Shown: in pieces, positions 33,196 through 33,996 of the stretch | Layout: the number at the start of each line of letters is the position of its first letter | Numbering within the stretch: position 1 is the stretch's first letter | Assembly (NCBI GenBank): GCA_903927955.1 | Contig: CAIYOW010000139.1 | Coordinates: forward strand, 1-33,996 | Direction: 5' to 3' | Source: an uncultured Methylococcaceae bacterium | Lineage (GTDB): Bacteria; Pseudomonadota; Gammaproteobacteria; Methylococcales; Methylomonadaceae | DNA: 33,996 bases | The notes under the pieces: model-generated | Told to the model about the DNA's origin: nothing | Database searches by the model: none | Seen by the model: the letters and a program-made list of their open reading frames with translations, nothing else | Program-made: the position numbers and the translations under genes

Positions 33196-33996
33196 TCTGT
33201 ACGCAAGGCTTCTGCGGGGTGGGTTTGGGCCATTTTTAAGGCTGGAAATACGCCCGCCAACAAGGCCGCTACAAAGGCTAAAACGATGCCTTGGAAAAGC
33301 ACTCCCGAATCAAAATAAAATGCCATCGTCCAGCCGAATGAATGTTGGTAAACCACAAAAATTAATACATAAGCGACGATAAAGCCGACCGGAATAGCCA
33401 ATAATCCGGCCACCAAGCCCATCAATCCGGTTTCACCGATTATCAGCACGCTGAGTTGGCGGGATGTAATGCCAATAGCGCGTAAAATTCCTAGCTGGCG
33501 TGTCCGCTCAAACTGTAAGGCCATCAAGGCGCTGAACACGCCGACAAAAGCAATCGCGGCTGACAGCCAACGTAAGGCTTCGGTGATGGTAAAAGTCTGC
33601 TCGAACAGTTCCATAGAAGCTTTATAAATAGCCTGATTCGATTTTACAACTTGCTGCCCCGTCAATAATTGGCTAATCCGGCTTTCCAGATTTTTTAAAT
33701 CCGCACCCGCACGGGCATAAACGCCAATGCCGGTGTAACCCAAATCAGGCCAATAACGCAGGTAATTCTGCCTACTCATAATCAAATGGCCTTGGTCGCC
33801 ACTGTAATCTGTATTGATGCCGATAACTTCAAAATCTAGTGCGCCTTGATTGGTTTTCAAGTCAATTTTTTGGCCTATCCGAATGGCGTGGTGATAAGCA
33901 TAAGGCTCAGTAACGATGACGGTTGGCTGGTGTTCTAGCCTGTCCCAGAGACTATTGTCTATATTATCTGATGTTACGCAGCCCGTAATATCTGCA
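33192..33996 (-). CDS. FtsX-type ABC transporter permease, partial (5' end outside window)
   Basis: C-terminal about 268 codons of an inner-membrane permease of the MacB/FtsX/LolC type. The ORF track starts at an internal TTG (33860), but the same frame is open to the window edge, reading through ADITGC, SLWDRLEHQPTVIVTEPYAY and GQKIDLKTNQGALDFEVIGI, so the gene continues upstream. The end has the FtsX domain: helix FVGVFSALMALQFERTRQ, the loop LGILRAIGITSRQL, two further helices and the tail MAQTHPAEALRTE, a hallmark of this family. It overlaps the AttH-like gene, and an ATPase gene is expected just upstream outside the window. Confidence 0.88.
   Translation of the reverse strand, partial: ADITGCVTSDNIDNSLWDRLEHQPTVIVTEPYAYHHAIRIGQKIDLKTNQGALDFEVIGINTDYSGDQGHLIMSRQNYLRYWPDLGYTGIGVYARAGADLKNLESRISQLLTGQQVVKSNQAIYKASMELFEQTFTITEALRWLSAAIAFVGVFSALMALQFERTRQLGILRAIGITSRQLSVLIIGETGLMGLVAGLLAIPVGFIVAYVLIFVVYQHSFGWTMAFYFDSGVLFQGIVLAFVAALLAGVFPALKMAQTHPAEALRTE

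Noticed and set aside
1-33996. tRNA, rRNA, CRISPR, riboswitch or phage genes
   Set aside because: None recognised by eye in the intergenic parts; most of the window is closely packed protein genes.

Overview
The window looks like a chromosomal segment of a gammaproteobacterium, most likely a methanotroph or relative (Methylococcales). The inference rests on the mix of clearly gammaproteobacterial housekeeping genes (rpoZ-spoT, cysDN, NhaR-type regulator, kdp, modABCE), a metallohydrolase resembling those of PQQ/quinoprotein alcohol oxidation systems, and an exosortase-type (PEP-CTERM-like) surface protein. Without a database search the genus cannot be fixed. No rRNA, tRNA, CRISPR array or replication origin was recognised.

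Layout. 191-3982 (minus): rpoZ-spoT (transcription and stringent response) and pgk. 4015-6404 (minus): a thioredoxin-fold protein, then an AT-rich, probably acquired glycosyltransferase-like gene that lies between a degenerate fragment of a DUF1415 gene and the intact DUF1415 gene. 6653-8833: a PEP-CTERM-like secreted protein (minus) and a periplasmic metallo-beta-lactamase-fold protein (plus). 8885-11451 (minus): cysDN for sulfate activation; CysN carries a shortened, P-loop-less APS-kinase-like tail. 11706-15172 (minus): beta-carbonic anhydrase and PEP carboxylase in a tight operon (bicarbonate supply plus anaplerosis), followed upstream by an NhaR-like regulator. 16814-17670 (plus): two small proteins.

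18159-26394 (plus) is a complete high-affinity potassium system: a 30-aa membrane peptide, kdpF, kdpA, kdpB, kdpC, kdpD, kdpE, several of them coupled by ATGA-type overlaps. A T-rich direct repeat upstream matches the form of the E. coli KdpE operator. 26479-29485 (plus) is a molybdate uptake operon modA-modB-modC-modE with a ModE-like palindrome before modA, so the encoded ModE probably controls its own operon. ModC is short and lacks the usual C-terminal Mop domain.

29555-33996 is mostly minus strand: a TauE/SafE-type permease, an IS1-family insertion sequence with perfect 21-bp ends but a frameshifted transposase, a secreted protein with two HMA-like domains bearing unusual CCxxC motifs, and an AttH/CrtC-like lipocalin-domain protein overlapping an FtsX-type ABC permease that runs off the window end.

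Most genes are well-known families. The least ordinary parts are the AT-rich glycosyltransferase island with its duplicated DUF1415 scar, the vestigial APS-kinase tail of CysN, the tandem CCxxC HMA-like protein next to the IS, and the repeated elements before kdp. No clearly new multi-gene system was found.
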